Positions 1 to 9,393 of a DNA stretch of 64,000 bases are shown piece by piece (the stretch's first letter is position 1; each line of letters opens with the position of its first letter). A program made the position numbers and the translations under genes. The notes under the pieces were generated by a model, which did no database searches, was not told where the DNA came from, and worked only from the letters and a program-made list of their open reading frames with translations. Where the stretch lies: NCBI RefSeq assembly GCF_000745775.1, contig NZ_JQJY01000003.1, forward strand, positions 310,001 to 374,000, in the 5' to 3' direction. The stretch comes from Flavobacterium sp. ASV13. Lineage in GTDB: Bacteria > Bacteroidota > Bacteroidia > Flavobacteriales > Flavobacteriaceae.

Positions 1-1
1 C

Positions 2-2137
2 GTTGTGAATTTATCAGAAGATGCAGCACAATTGAACGAAGTTGTCGTTCGTGCAGAAAAATCGACTGTAGAAATAAAACTGGACAAAAAAGTATACAGC
101 GTTGGTCAGGATATGATGGTAAAAGGAGGAACTGTAAGTGATGTTCTTGACAATGTTCCGTCTGTTTCTGTTGATACTGAAGGAAATGTAAGTTTAAGAG
201 GAAGCGACAATATTAGAATTCTGATTGACGGACGACCTTCAAACGCTATTAATATTGCTGAAGCTTTACGTCAGCTTCCAGCTGATGCGATTGACAAAGT
301 AGAAGTTATTACCAATCCATCTGCTCGTTACGATGCTGAAGGTGGATCTGGTTTGATCAATATTATTCTTAAAAAAGGTAAAAATCAAGGTTTCAACGGA
401 ACTTTTATAGCTTCAACGGGAATTCCTGAAACTTACGGTTTAAGCGGAAATTTGAACTACAAAACTGAAAAATTAAATTATTTCACAACTTTAGGATACA
501 ATCACAGAACAAACGAAGGAGCTGGTTTAACCAACACTGAATATTTGAATGCTGACGGAACTCCTAAAGGTTTCTTGGATGAAGATCGTGATACTAAAAG
601 AACTTCAGATGGTTTTAACGGAAGAGCGGGAATCGAATGGACTGTAGCGCCAAATACCTATTGGACAAATGCCATTAACTATCAAAAAAATTCAGGTGAT
701 ACACGTGATTTAATCAATTACAACAATTTTGATGCATCGCATGCTTTTACAGGAACTTCTTTCCGTTTAAATGATGGTGAAACTGGAAGTCAAAACGTTG
801 AGTATACTTCTAATTTAATTAAAAACTTCAACGACAAAGGGCATAAACTGACAGCTGACTTATCGATTTCTAAAAACGATGATGACAGCAACAGTACTAT
901 TACTGCTTCCCCAAATTACAATACTACATTAAATAATCAAGTTCAAAAGCAAGTATTATTCCAAGCCGATTATGTTTTGCCATTAGGAAAAGGAAGTCAG
1001 TTTGAAGCAGGATATAAAGGTAGTTTTGGCGATTTGAACAATGAATATTTTGTAACAGATGAAAATGGACTAAAAGATCCAAATCTTTCCAATACATTAG
1101 AATACAAAGAAAACATCAACGCACTTTACACACAATATGGTTTCAAAATAAATAAATTCTCTTACTTATTTGGACTTCGTTGGGAGGATACAAATATTCA
1201 TGTGAATTTATTGGAGACAAGCGATTTCAATACTAAAAAATACAACAACTTGTTTCCAAGTGCTTTCATTAGTTATGAAATCTCAGATCAAAGCAGTTTT
1301 TCTGCTAGCTACAGCAAGCGTTTAACTAGACCAAGAGGGCGTTTCATGAACCCGGCTGTAAATTACTCAAGTAACATCAATATTTTTCAAGGAAATCCAG
1401 ACTTAGATCCTTCATTGACTGATAAATACGATATTGGATATATTAAACGTTGGAGCAAATTGACTTTCAATACATCAGCTTATTTTGAAGACACAAAAGA
1501 TGTTTTCAGTTTTGTACGTACTCCAAATGGTAATTTCGTAAATGGCATTCCAGTTATTTTAAACCGACCAATCAATCTTGGAAAAGAGCAAAAATTCGGA
1601 TTTGAATTTACATTGAATTATACGCCATTCAAAATCTGGAGAATCAACAGTAACTTCAATTTTTACAACGTAAAAACAACTGGAGAAAACACTTATGTTG
1701 ATTTTAACGGAAATACTGTAGTGCAAAATCTTGACAATCAAGCTAACACTTGGTTTGCAAGAATCAACTCAAAGTTAACTTTGCCATACAAAATTGACTG
1801 GCAGTTAAGTGCAAACTACAATGGTTCACAAAAAACAGCTCAAGGGAAAAACTTAGACATGTTTGGTATGAATACAGCATTGAGCAAAGATGTCATGAAA
1901 GACAAAGCAACAATTGCATTCAACATCAGCGATATTTTCAATTCTAGAATTATGAGATCATATACATATCTGCAAAATTCTACAACACTTGAAAGCCAAA
2001 CCGCTTATAGCGAAATGCAATTCCGTAAACGTCAATTCAATTTATCGTTCACTTACCGTTTCAATAAACCTAAAGGTGAAAGAGATAAAAATGCTGCACC
2101 AAAAGAAGGTGATGGCGGAGGAGACTTCCCAGGATAA
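2..2137 (+). CDS. TonB-dependent outer-membrane receptor, 5' end outside the window
   Basis: The frame is open from the first bases, so the true start and the signal peptide (and probably a carboxypeptidase-regulatory-like domain) lie upstream. The visible part begins with the plug domain: VSDVLDNVPSVSVD, then IRILIDGRPSN and a conserved NPSARYDAEGGSGLINIILKK stretch, about residues 40-125. The rest is a long beta-barrel rich in aromatic/Asn strands ending FNLSFTYRF, followed by a polar Gly/Asp tail. This layout fits the outer-membrane beta-barrel family of TonB receptors that lack a SusD partner. The substrate cannot be read from sequence. A strong terminator follows directly. Confidence 0.9.
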   Translation, partial: VVNLSEDAAQLNEVVVRAEKSTVEIKLDKKVYSVGQDMMVKGGTVSDVLDNVPSVSVDTEGNVSLRGSDNIRILIDGRPSNAINIAEALRQLPADAIDKVEVITNPSARYDAEGGSGLINIILKKGKNQGFNGTFIASTGIPETYGLSGNLNYKTEKLNYFTTLGYNHRTNEGAGLTNTEYLNADGTPKGFLDEDRDTKRTSDGFNGRAGIEWTVAPNTYWTNAINYQKNSGDTRDLINYNNFDASHAFTGTSFRLNDGETGSQNVEYTSNLIKNFNDKGHKLTADLSISKNDDDSNSTITASPNYNTTLNNQVQKQVLFQADYVLPLGKGSQFEAGYKGSFGDLNNEYFVTDENGLKDPNLSNTLEYKENINALYTQYGFKINKFSYLFGLRWEDTNIHVNLLETSDFNTKKYNNLFPSAFISYEISDQSSFSASYSKRLTRPRGRFMNPAVNYSSNINIFQGNPDLDPSLTDKYDIGYIKRWSKLTFNTSAYFEDTKDVFSFVRTPNGNFVNGIPVILNRPINLGKEQKFGFEFTLNYTPFKIWRINSNFNFYNVKTTGENTYVDFNGNTVVQNLDNQANTWFARINSKLTLPYKIDWQLSANYNGSQKTAQGKNLDMFGMNTALSKDVMKDKATIAFNISDIFNSRIMRSYTYLQNSTTLESQTAYSEMQFRKRQFNLSFTYRFNKPKGERDKNAAPKEGDGGGDFPG

Positions 2138-2160
2138 TACTATAAAAGTCCCAATATATA

Positions 2161-2201
2161 AAAATCCAAATTCCAAGTTTAAAAACTGGAATTTGGATTT
2201 T
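2161..2201 (+). terminator. Rho-independent terminator of the TonB receptor gene
   Basis: A 15-bp perfect stem (2161-2175 with 2187-2201) closes an 11-nt loop and runs into a long T tract. It sits just after the receptor stop codon. Confidence 0.9.
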
Positions 2202-2228
2202 TTTTTTACATCCGAATTTAAATAAAAA

Positions 2229-2257
2229 AAAGGACTCACAATCGTGGTCCTTTTTTA
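2229..2257 (-). terminator. Hairpin terminator of the 57-aa membrane protein gene
   Basis: AAAAGGACTCAC and GTGGTCCTTTT pair with one mismatch around a short loop. Read on the minus strand it ends in a T run and follows the small gene at 2274-2447. It lies back to back with the receptor terminator. Confidence 0.7.
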
Positions 2258-2273
2258 TGAAATCAATTTATAA

Positions 2274-2447
2274 TTAAATTGACTGTTCTTCTTGTCTTTT
2301 TTTAGCTCTCTTTTCTTTGAACATTTCCCAGCTAGCTCCCGTAACCCAATAAGATACGAAACCAACCAAGAAAAACATTAACCAAAACCCTATAGTTAGT
2401 ATGGTTAAGAAAAGTAAAAAGCCTAAGTACTGTGAAAATTCAAACAT
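2274..2447 (-). CDS. Small inner-membrane protein, 57 aa
   Basis: Reading the minus strand from ATG at 2447 gives a 57-residue protein starting MFEFSQYLGFLL. It has one or two hydrophobic segments (about residues 8-36) followed by a Trp-containing turn and a strongly basic/acidic tail (KEKRAKKRQEEQ). The coding frame is bounded by a terminator. The shape resembles the short single-helix membrane proteins common in Flavobacterium. No function can be assigned. Confidence 0.65.
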   Translation of the reverse strand: MFEFSQYLGFLLFLTILTIGFWLMFFLVGFVSYWVTGASWEMFKEKRAKKRQEEQSI

Positions 2448-2631
2448 GTTTTCCGGAATTTTTGAATGTTACGACAAATGTAGGTTATATATTCTTCCAC
2501 TGCAATAAAATCTAAATCAATTTTCGGGAAATAACATTTATCCGTATATTTATACTCATTTTAAATAAGCTTTTTTTTGAATGCGAAACCTTTTAAATAA
2601 AGACTTCATCGAAATTCATAATAATTTTCAG

Positions 2632-2712
2632 GAGCTGATTCCTGCTGTCCGCTATATCTTTTGTGCTGAACCCCAGCACAAAAGGATGCCGCTCCCATCA
2701 GGGCTAGGAAAC
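2632..2712. repeat. Probable dispersed intergenic repeat with an 11-bp hairpin
   Basis: This non-coding stretch between the small membrane gene and fumC contains a perfect 11-bp stem CTTTTGTGCTG / CAGCACAAAAG (2658-2668 with 2674-2684) with a 5-nt loop. It is flanked by relatively GC-rich arms (CTGCTGTCCGC and GGATGCCGCTCCCATCAGGG). From memory, near-identical arms recur between genes in many Flavobacterium genomes, which suggests a mobile or structured-RNA repeat family. The open frame across it at 2581-2766 is probably spurious. Confidence 0.5.
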
Positions 2713-2784
2713 CCGTTTTCAAGAGAAATTCATTTTTACAGACAACATTTCACATTTTACAAATAACATTTTACAAACAACGTA

Positions 2785-4170
2785 ATGAAATACAGAATAG
2801 AAAAAGACACCATGGGTGAAGTTCAGGTCCCAGCCGATAAATATTGGGGTGCGCAAACAGAACGTTCCCGAAACAATTTTAAAATAGGAAACTCCGGTTC
2901 AATGCCAAAAGAAATCATTGAAGGTTTTGCCTATCTAAAAAAAGCAGCCGCTTACGCTAATTATGATTTAGGGGTTTTACCAATTGAAAAAAGAGACGCC
3001 ATTGCAACAGTTTGCGACGAAATATTGGCAGGACAATTAGACGATCAGTTTCCGCTGGTAATTTGGCAAACCGGCTCAGGAACGCAAAGCAACATGAACG
3101 TCAACGAAGTAATTGCCAATCGCGCTCAGGTTTTGAAAGGTTTTGAAATTGGCGAAGGCGAACAATTCATAAAAGCAAATGACGATGTAAACAAATCACA
3201 ATCATCAAATGATACTTTCCCAACCGGAATGCACATTGCGGCTTATAAAATGGTCGTTGAAACCACAATTCCGGGCGTTGAAAAACTACACGCAACATTA
3301 GTCAAAAAAGCAACCGAATTTAAAGATGTTGTTAAAATTGGCCGCACACACTTGATGGACGCAACTCCTTTAACACTCGGACAAGAAATTTCTGGTTACG
3401 CAGCTCAATTGGCCTTCGGATTAAAAGCTTTAAAAAATACTTTAGCACATTTGTCAGAAATTGCTCTAGGCGGAACTGCAGTGGGAACCGGATTAAATAC
3501 TCCAAAAGGTTACGACGTAAAAGTAGCTGAATATATTGCAAAATTCACCAATCATCCATTTATAACAGCCGAAAATAAATTTGAAGCTTTAGCAGCACAT
3601 GACGCCATCGTAGAAACTCACGGAGCCCTGAAACAATTGGCCGTTTCATTAAACAAAATTGCAAATGATGTTAGAATGCTGGCTTCTGGACCTCGATCTG
3701 GAATTGGAGAAATTCATATTCCTGAAAACGAACCAGGATCTTCTATCATGCCAGGAAAAGTAAATCCGACGCAATGTGAAGCTTTAACGATGGTTTGCGC
3801 GCAGGTAATTGGAAATGATATGGCAATTGCTGTTGGCGGTATGCAAGGACATTACGAACTTAATGTTTTTAAACCCGTTATGGCTGCAAACTTTTTACAA
3901 TCGGCGAGATTATTAGGAGATGCCTGCGTTTCATTCGACGAACATTGCGCTCAGGGAATCGAACCAAATTATAAACGTATTAAAGAATTGGTAGACAATT
4001 CTCTTATGCTTGTAACCGCTTTAAATACTAAAATTGGTTACTACAAAGCAGCTGAAATCGCCCAAACTGCTCATAAAAACGGAACTACTTTAAAAGAAGA
4101 AGCTGTTCGTTTAGGCTACGTTTCTCCAGAAGATTTTGATGCTTGGGTGAAACCGGAAGATATGGTGTAA
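2785..4170 (+). CDS. fumC: Fumarate hydratase, class II
   Basis: Class II fumarase interconverts fumarate and L-malate in the TCA cycle in the cytosol. The protein is 461 aa, the normal length of the family. It shows the signature [13 protein letters not shown] near residue 315 (the catalytic Ser loop), the [10 protein letters not shown] helix with the active-site His near residue 187, and [13 protein letters not shown] near residue 98. The gene is monocistronic, with a terminator shared with the convergent neighbour. This class is oxygen-stable and lacks an iron-sulfur cluster. Confidence 0.97.
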   Translation: MKYRIEKDTMGEVQVPADKYWGAQTERSRNNFKIGNSGSMPKEIIEGFAYLKKAAAYANYDLGVLPIEKRDAIATVCDEILAGQLDDQFPLVIWQTGSGTQSNMNVNEVIANRAQVLKGFEIGEGEQFIKANDDVNKSQSSNDTFPTGMHIAAYKMVVETTIPGVEKLHATLVKKATEFKDVVKIGRTHLMDATPLTLGQEISGYAAQLAFGLKALKNTLAHLSEIALGGTAVGTGLNTPKGYDVKVAEYIAKFTNHPFITAENKFEALAAHDAIVETHGALKQLAVSLNKIANDVRMLASGPRSGIGEIHIPENEPGSSIMPGKVNPTQCEALTMVCAQVIGNDMAIAVGGMQGHYELNVFKPVMAANFLQSARLLGDACVSFDEHCAQGIEPNYKRIKELVDNSLMLVTALNTKIGYYKAAEIAQTAHKNGTTLKEEAVRLGYVSPEDFDAWVKPEDMV

Positions 4171-4222
4171 ATTAATTGTGAATTATAAATGGTTAATGGT
4201 TAATTAATCTGCAACGTTATAT

Positions 4223-4257
4223 AAAAAGAGCTTTCTAAAATTTAGAAAGCTCTTTTT
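4223..4257. terminator. Bidirectional terminator between fumC and the convergent dehydrogenase
   Basis: A 17-bp perfect palindrome with a one-base loop has an A run on one side and a T run on the other, so it can stop transcription from both converging genes. Confidence 0.9.
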
Positions 4258-4275
4258 AAATTTATAATTAACAAT

Positions 4276-5484
4276 TTACAATTCACCATTATCAACGTAG
4301 TCTTGTAAATAACTAAATCTCTCTGTCAATTTTCCATTTTCAGTGATTTTAGCACGTTTTAGGATTCCGTCTTTATCTCCGTTGAAGAAAGCCGGAATTA
4401 CATGTTCCATGAATTGCTCTCCAAAACCTTCGCTGGCGTCTTTCGGAATTTCGCATGGCAAATTATCAACCGCCATTACTGCAACCGCAGCCGGATGAAA
4501 AAAATCAACTTCTTTATCTTCTAAAGGAAAATAACCATATAAAGGTTCAGCAATGGTTGACGAACGAACGGTACAGGCAATTGGCCCGCCAACGTCACAT
4601 GAAATATCTGCCACAACTTTAAGTTTGCAATCGCTAGCATTCAACATTTCTCTAGTCAAAATCATTGGTGCTGCACTGGCGTGGAAATGTCCAGCAAAAT
4701 AGATATCCGAAACTTTCGTAAATTTTTCAAAATCAGAAGTATATTCTTCAGGATGAGTTACAAAATCTTTAAAATCCAAAACCTGACCGTCTTTTCTTTT
4801 ATTATATTCTAAAACATCCAATTGAACATAAACTGCCTGCGCATATTTTTTAGTCAGATAATTGTCAACTGTAATTTCTTTTACTTTTATAGCATCCAAA
4901 ATTTCTTTGGCTCCGCTCCCAACCTTTCCGGTTCCGGTCACAACAAATTTTAAAGCTGGCATTGTTATGCGTTTTAAATGCTTTATCAAATCTTCTTTTC
5001 CAGAAAGTGTTTCCGCTTTTGGAAGTTTGAACAATTCGAATTTAATTCCGAAAGCTCTGATTCCGTTATAAACACCAACCATTCCGGCGTATTTTCCAAA
5101 ACCAATTAAACGATGATCCAACTCATTAACTATCGTTTCATGGTCATATAAGTCTATATTTTTTTCTAAAATAGCCTGAAGTAATTTTCTGTTATGAGGC
5201 TGTTTTTTTATAGTATGCGAAAAAAAGAAATACGCTTTATTTGGAATTAAATTTTCTATAGGAACCTCTTTTACTCCAAATAATACATCACAGTCAGAAA
5301 CATCATCTGTCACCGTTAAGCCCATACTTTTATATTGAAGATCTGAAAAAATCCTTATATCCGAACTCTCAACTTCTATTACAGCATCATGATATTGCTG
5401 TTTTAATTTTGCTAATGCATCTGGAGCAAATACTACACGTCTATCTGGTGGGTTTTTTCTTTCTTTTATAATTCCAAATTTCAT
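4276..5484 (-). CDS. NAD(P)-dependent oxidoreductase, saccharopine/alanine dehydrogenase-like
   Basis: The 402-aa protein opens with MKFGIIKERKNPPDRRVVF, the N-terminal motif of the alanine dehydrogenase / transhydrogenase / saccharopine dehydrogenase superfamily. A Rossmann nucleotide-binding motif VVTGTGKVGSGA lies near residue 180. DISCDVGGPIACTVRSST near residue 295 resembles the LYS1-type saccharopine dehydrogenase C-terminal part. Members catalyse reversible NAD-linked oxidation of amino or imino acids. The exact substrate (saccharopine or another opine) cannot be fixed from sequence, so no gene symbol is given. It is convergent with fumC. Confidence 0.8.
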   Translation of the reverse strand: MKFGIIKERKNPPDRRVVFAPDALAKLKQQYHDAVIEVESSDIRIFSDLQYKSMGLTVTDDVSDCDVLFGVKEVPIENLIPNKAYFFFSHTIKKQPHNRKLLQAILEKNIDLYDHETIVNELDHRLIGFGKYAGMVGVYNGIRAFGIKFELFKLPKAETLSGKEDLIKHLKRITMPALKFVVTGTGKVGSGAKEILDAIKVKEITVDNYLTKKYAQAVYVQLDVLEYNKRKDGQVLDFKDFVTHPEEYTSDFEKFTKVSDIYFAGHFHASAAPMILTREMLNASDCKLKVVADISCDVGGPIACTVRSSTIAEPLYGYFPLEDKEVDFFHPAAVAVMAVDNLPCEIPKDASEGFGEQFMEHVIPAFFNGDKDGILKRAKITENGKLTERFSYLQDYVDNGEL

Positions 5485-5703
5485 TTAAATAAGTTTAAAG
5501 CATTTAATAATATAACTTTTTACATCGTATTTGTTTCAAATATAACAAATTTCGTTAAAGTTTTGTTCAAAAATTACAATTTAGAATATTTAAAAACCGT
5601 TGAATGCTGAATAACAATCGACTAACTAAAAATTTAGTTAAAATTATGTTAACATAGCCTTTTGAAGTCGCTAAAATTTCAAAAACATAAATATTGAATT
5701 CTA

Positions 5704-5711
5704 TATATTTG
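5704..5711 (+). promoter_or_regulatory. Candidate -7 box of the serine hydrolase gene
   Basis: TATATTTG matches the Bacteroidota -7 consensus TAnnTTTG and lies 11 nt before the ATG. No convincing -33 TTTG is seen at the right distance, and the leader would be very short. Confidence 0.35.
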
Positions 5712-5721
5712 TTTTTAAAGA

Positions 5722-6927
5722 ATGATGAAAATGAGTTTCCTTAAAATGACAAAGATACCACAAATACTTTTCCTAATTTTAGTTTTAAGTTCATGTGGCA
5801 ATGATAAAAAGACTAGCGTTGATCCAGCTTCAGTAGTAGAAGATACAATGCCAAAGATGAAGCCATTAGGCCCTGAAAAAAGAATATCACAAGCCTACAT
5901 AAATTCCGTAAAAGGCAGAATTAATCACTTTTATAATAAAAACTGGCCAAACAATAGCATGAATGGAAGTTTTTTAGTGGCAAGAAACGGACAAATTATT
6001 TTTGAAAGATACAATGGTTACGTTAACAAAAATGAAGGAACAAAAATCACTGCCGAAACTCCTGTACAAATTGCATCAGTAAGTAAAGTTTTGACGGCAA
6101 CTGCGGTTTTAAAACTAGTAAATGCTGGAAAACTTGATTTAGATCAAAAAGTCAATACGATTCTAAAAACCTTTCCATACGAAGACTGTACGGTTCGAAT
6201 GCTTTTAAGCCATCGCACCGGAATGCGTAATTATGCTTATTTCACAGATCACGATAAATCGGTTTGGGATAGACATAATCAATTAACGAATAAAGATATT
6301 CTGGATATTTTAGCAACAAAAGATATTGGCTTAGAAGCAAAAACCGGAACACGTTTCGGCTACTGCAATACCAATTATGCAATGCTCGCGTTGATTATCG
6401 AAAAAATCACCGGTTTAAAATATAAAGAAGCAATGGCTGAAATGATTTTCAAGCCATTGGGCATGACGAATACTTATATTTTTGATGATGATAAAGACAG
6501 AAAAACAATTGTTCCTTCCTATAAAGGCAACGGAGCCGAAATTGGTTTCGATTATTTAGACAATGTTTACGGAGACAAAAATGTTTTTTCAACTGTTCGC
6601 GATCTTTTGAAATTTGACAGAGCAAGACAATCACCTGACTTTTTAAAGCCGGCTTTATTAAAACAAGTTTATACGGGTTACAGCAACGAGCGTAAAGGAA
6701 CTAAAAACTACGGTCTTGGAATCAGAATGATTAATTGGGAAACAGGACAGAATTTTTATTTCCACAACGGTTGGTGGCATGGAAATACCTCATCTTACAT
6801 TACTTTAATGAAAGAACATGTGACCATAATTGCGTTATCAAATAAAATGACCAGAAACACTTATGCGGTTCGTAAACTGGCTCCAATTTTTGGCGATTAT
6901 CCTTTTAATTTCAAGGACGAAGAATAA
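5722..6927 (+). CDS. Serine hydrolase lipoprotein, class C beta-lactamase fold
   Basis: The 401-aa protein has a lipoprotein signal ending LVLSSCGND, with the lipidated Cys near residue 25, so it should be anchored in the cell envelope. The catalytic SxxK is SVSK near residue 119 and the YxN motif is YCN near residue 213. The usual KTG is replaced by an HNG-type strand (FHNGWWHGN) near residue 350. This is the pattern of penicillin-binding-protein-like esterases/peptidases and not of true cephalosporinases. The substrate is unknown. The next gene is ssrA. Confidence 0.88.
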   Translation: MMKMSFLKMTKIPQILFLILVLSSCGNDKKTSVDPASVVEDTMPKMKPLGPEKRISQAYINSVKGRINHFYNKNWPNNSMNGSFLVARNGQIIFERYNGYVNKNEGTKITAETPVQIASVSKVLTATAVLKLVNAGKLDLDQKVNTILKTFPYEDCTVRMLLSHRTGMRNYAYFTDHDKSVWDRHNQLTNKDILDILATKDIGLEAKTGTRFGYCNTNYAMLALIIEKITGLKYKEAMAEMIFKPLGMTNTYIFDDDKDRKTIVPSYKGNGAEIGFDYLDNVYGDKNVFSTVRDLLKFDRARQSPDFLKPALLKQVYTGYSNERKGTKNYGLGIRMINWETGQNFYFHNGWWHGNTSSYITLMKEHVTIIALSNKMTRNTYAVRKLAPIFGDYPFNFKDEE

Positions 6928-6972
6928 TACAATTTTTCTGAAAATTTTAGCAGAAAGTAATTTCAAATAGTA

Positions 6973-6980
6973 TAAATTTG
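6973..6980 (+). promoter_or_regulatory. Candidate -7 promoter box of ssrA
   Basis: TAAATTTG fits the TAnnTTTG consensus and lies 14 nt before the mature tmRNA 5' end. A clear -33 element is not seen. Confidence 0.5.
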
Positions 6981-6994
6981 CAGACTTATTTTTT

Positions 6995-7390
6995 GGGGTC
7001 GACTGGTTTTGACAGCAAGTCGAATTGAACAGTAAGCACGTCGAGCATTGAGACCTTGCTCGTAAATATAAGATCTCGAACTTTTACACGGCGAAAATAA
7101 TTACGCTTTAGCTGCATAATCCGAATCATAGTAAGATTGCGCCACGTCTCTACAAGGTAGGGAAGCTGGATTCTCCTGGAAAGCCTTGGTTTGTGGCGTT
7201 CCGTTCAGGGGAACCGTAAAAATAAACCTAGATTTCTATGAGCTTCGGGTAGATTTCGAAAATTAAGAAGATAAGTGTTCGGTGGCTGTTTCTGGCCTAG
7301 CTTAACATCGAAAATTCAATCAGGAAATAAACGTGTAGAAAGCTCTTTAGTTGCTTGTTTGGACCCGGGTTCGATTCCCGGCGACTCCAC
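6995..7390 (+). ncRNA. ssrA: Transfer-messenger RNA (tmRNA)
   Basis: The 5' end GGGGTCG pairs with CGACTCC at the 3' end to form the 7-bp acceptor stem. The T-arm TTCGATTC precedes it and the discriminator A is at 7389. The resume frame at 7090-7119 reads GENNYALAA then TAA, the expected proteolysis tag ending in ALAA. tmRNA releases stalled ribosomes and tags the nascent chain. The 3' end is also the prophage attachment site. The RNA stays intact because the 21-bp att core restores its terminal sequence. Confidence 0.97.
7370..7390 (+). repeat. attL core, 21 bp
   Basis: This 21-bp block covers part of the T-arm and the acceptor strand of ssrA and is repeated exactly at 41122-41142. The flanking bases differ on both sides, which sets the limits of the core. 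Confidence 0.93.
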
Positions 7391-7393
7391 TAT

Positions 7394-7416
7394 AAACCGC
7401 TGATTATCAGCGGTTT
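7394..7416 (+). terminator. Phage-borne hairpin behind ssrA
   Basis: AAACCGCTGA and TCAGCGGTTT form a 10-bp perfect stem with a 3-nt loop, 3 nt after attL. The tail (ATTTAAG) is a weak T run. It probably replaces the native ssrA terminator that integration moved to beyond attR. Confidence 0.6.
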
Positions 7417-7436
7417 ATTTAAGTAAGTTAAAAAAA

Positions 7437-7456
7437 GTGAACAAAAAGTGAACAAA
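7437..7456 (+). promoter_or_regulatory. Integrase arm-type sites at attL
   Basis: Two tandem copies of GTGAACAAA start at 7437 and 7448, 46 bp inside the att core. The same pair occurs inside attR at 41020-41040. Paired short direct repeats near both att cores are typical arm-type binding sites of tyrosine integrases. The assignment is inferred from position. Confidence 0.65.
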
Positions 7457-7514
7457 TTTAGTAAGTAATTGATTTAATGTCCCCGCAAGCATTTTAATTT
7501 TAAAACAAATTAAA

Positions 7515-8675
7515 ATGAAATCAATTTACACCATTCCAAAGGTTGTCAAATATGACAATCTTTCTAAGCCTTGGTTTGTCTATTTCAGATACAACCAAAA
7601 GCTTTTCCGTTATAAATTCGGAATCAACTACATCAACAATTACAAAAAACGACTTATTGAAGCTAATTCAATAAAGGATGTTTTACATGACAAACTAAAA
7701 AACGGCTGGAATCCAAATATTCCTGATGTAGTTAATCATTTCAAATACATGACCTTCTCCGAGGCACTAGATTTTGCTATTGAAAAAAAATCCCTATACC
7801 TAGGAAAAAAAACATTATGCGCTAGTATAAGTATAGTAAATTCTATTAAAAAAGTTTTGCTAGGCAGCAACATGAAAAACCTTCTAATTTCTGAAACAAA
7901 AAGAGCACATATAAAATTGATTTTAGAAAAAGTAAGGGAAGACCGAAATTGGTCGAATCAAACTTTCAATAAAAATTTAGGATACTTAAAAGCTATTCTA
8001 TCCGAATTATTGCAATGGGATATTATAGAAAACAACCCATCTCACGGTATAAAATCATTAAAAGTAAGTGAAACCAATGCATTTACTCCAGCAACCGATG
8101 AAGAAATTAAATTGATTAAAAAAAAGATTCTCACAGATTTTCCAAGTTTTTACACTTATATTATATCAATATTCCACACCGGTATTAGACCTGAAGAACT
8201 TTTACACATTCAAATCAAAATGATTGATTTAAAAAAATCACAAATAATTCTACCTCCGGAAATAACAAAAACCGACATCGAAAGAATTGTACCTATAAAC
8301 CCGTTTTTAAAGACATATTTTGAAGAAATGAATCTATCCAAATATAATAGCTCTTTTTACGTCTTCGGGTCATATCGCGAATTTTCAAACAGAGGATTAA
8401 AAAAAGAATTGGACTTTGTTCCAGGACCAAGAAAATTAAACCGAGACTGCGCTTCTAAATTATGGAGAAAACTAATCAAAACAGAATTAGAAATAAATGT
8501 AGATATGTATTCATTAAAACATCTTGGAGCTAATAAAAAAATCCTTGCAGGCGTAGAACTTGACGCTCTTAGAGAATTATACGGTCATACTTCAAAAATG
8601 ATGACCTTAAGATATGCAACCGTTGTAAAAGAAGTTAATCGCCAGCAAATTCTTGAAAAATCACCCGATTTTTAA
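7515..8675 (+). CDS. int: Phage tyrosine integrase
   Basis: This 386-aa site-specific recombinase integrates and excises the prophage at ssrA. An N-terminal arm-binding part and a core-binding SAM-like part precede the catalytic domain. The catalytic motifs are HTGIRPEEL (first Arg, near residue 224), YSLKHLGA near residue 332 in place of the usual HxxRH, YGHTS near residue 357 and the nucleophile in RYATV near residue 367. The YSLKH variant seems common among Bacteroidota integrases. The gene reads away from attL and is the only large plus-strand gene in this half of the prophage. Confidence 0.95.
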   Translation: MKSIYTIPKVVKYDNLSKPWFVYFRYNQKLFRYKFGINYINNYKKRLIEANSIKDVLHDKLKNGWNPNIPDVVNHFKYMTFSEALDFAIEKKSLYLGKKTLCASISIVNSIKKVLLGSNMKNLLISETKRAHIKLILEKVREDRNWSNQTFNKNLGYLKAILSELLQWDIIENNPSHGIKSLKVSETNAFTPATDEEIKLIKKKILTDFPSFYTYIISIFHTGIRPEELLHIQIKMIDLKKSQIILPPEITKTDIERIVPINPFLKTYFEEMNLSKYNSSFYVFGSYREFSNRGLKKELDFVPGPRKLNRDCASKLWRKLIKTELEINVDMYSLKHLGANKKILAGVELDALRELYGHTSKMMTLRYATVVKEVNRQQILEKSPDF

Positions 8676-8691
8676 TCTGAAACATTACATG

Positions 8692-8976
8692 CTATAATTT
8701 CAAAAAATACTTATCAGAGAAAGAATTATCATCTTTTAAAGCTTGCAATAATTCTTTCTCTCTTGTACTTATATATGAAATTACAAATCTTTCTTGATTG
8801 ACATGATAATCAACATTGATATTTACATTTATTGTTTTTGGAATACTAACAAGATTCTCCAACCAATCTTTAAAATAGTACACAAAGTCATCATTTATTT
8901 TTTCATGATAAATCTGCAAATCCTCATTCCATATATAATCACCTATTATTTTTATTTCAATATTACTTAATGCCAT
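8692..8976 (-). CDS. Hypothetical prophage protein, 94 aa
   Basis: The ATG start is at 8976 and the gene is convergent with int. The protein is acidic and rich in aromatic residues (WLENLV, YHEKINDDFVYYFKDW), with no signal peptide or membrane segment. It lies beyond the late-operon terminator, so it is probably expressed separately and may act during lysogeny. No family was recognised. Confidence 0.6.
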   Translation of the reverse strand: MALSNIEIKIIGDYIWNEDLQIYHEKINDDFVYYFKDWLENLVSIPKTINVNINVDYHVNQERFVISYISTREKELLQALKDDNSFSDKYFLKL

Positions 8977-9058
8977 AAATGCAAAATTATATAACCCGAT
9001 AATTTTACAGCTTTATAACACGTTAAAAATTGTAACATTTTTCATTACATACAAACAA

Positions 9059-9086
9059 AAAAGCGATCCATTTCTGAACCGCTTTT
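9059..9086 (-). terminator. End of the prophage late operon
   Basis: AAAAGCG and CGCTTTT pair around a partly paired 14-nt interior. On the minus strand the stem runs into a T-rich tail just after the last late gene. Confidence 0.7.
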
Positions 9087-9115
9087 CCAACCAATTAACT
9101 AACCAAATAAACAAA

Positions 9116-9346
9116 CTATTCCGCTTCATCAAAATCAACATAATACTCTTTACCATCTTGAAAATAATTTGAAGCTTCAGTCTCGTAACTGATATTCAAA
9201 TTTATATTTCCTGAAGGTGTATATTTTGAAAATGATTTATTTTCCTCACTACCATTAATCACAGGAGATAATGAAATTGATTTTGATTGATAATCAGGAT
9301 TATCCTGAACACCAGTACATACAAATTTTGCTCTTACTTTAGACAT
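9116..9346 (-). CDS. Small prophage protein of the lysis region, 76 aa
   Basis: The likely start is ATG at 9346 (MSKVRAKFVCTGV). An in-frame GTG at 9394 overlaps the previous stop and is less plausible. The sequence alternates short beta-like strands (INLNISYETE, EYYVDFDE) and looks like a small all-beta protein. It is the last gene of the late operon. The function is unknown. Confidence 0.6.
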   Translation of the reverse strand: MSKVRAKFVCTGVQDNPDYQSKSISLSPVINGSEENKSFSKYTPSGNINLNISYETEASNYFQDGKEYYVDFDEAE

Positions 9347-9393
9347 GATTATAAATTTTAAAATTTTCCTACTCTTTAGCTTTTCGGAATCCA

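Noticed and set aside
2581..2766. Open frame of 61 codons before fumC
   Set aside because: It runs through a hairpin repeat, has atypical composition and no ribosome-binding context. It is better explained as a repeat element.
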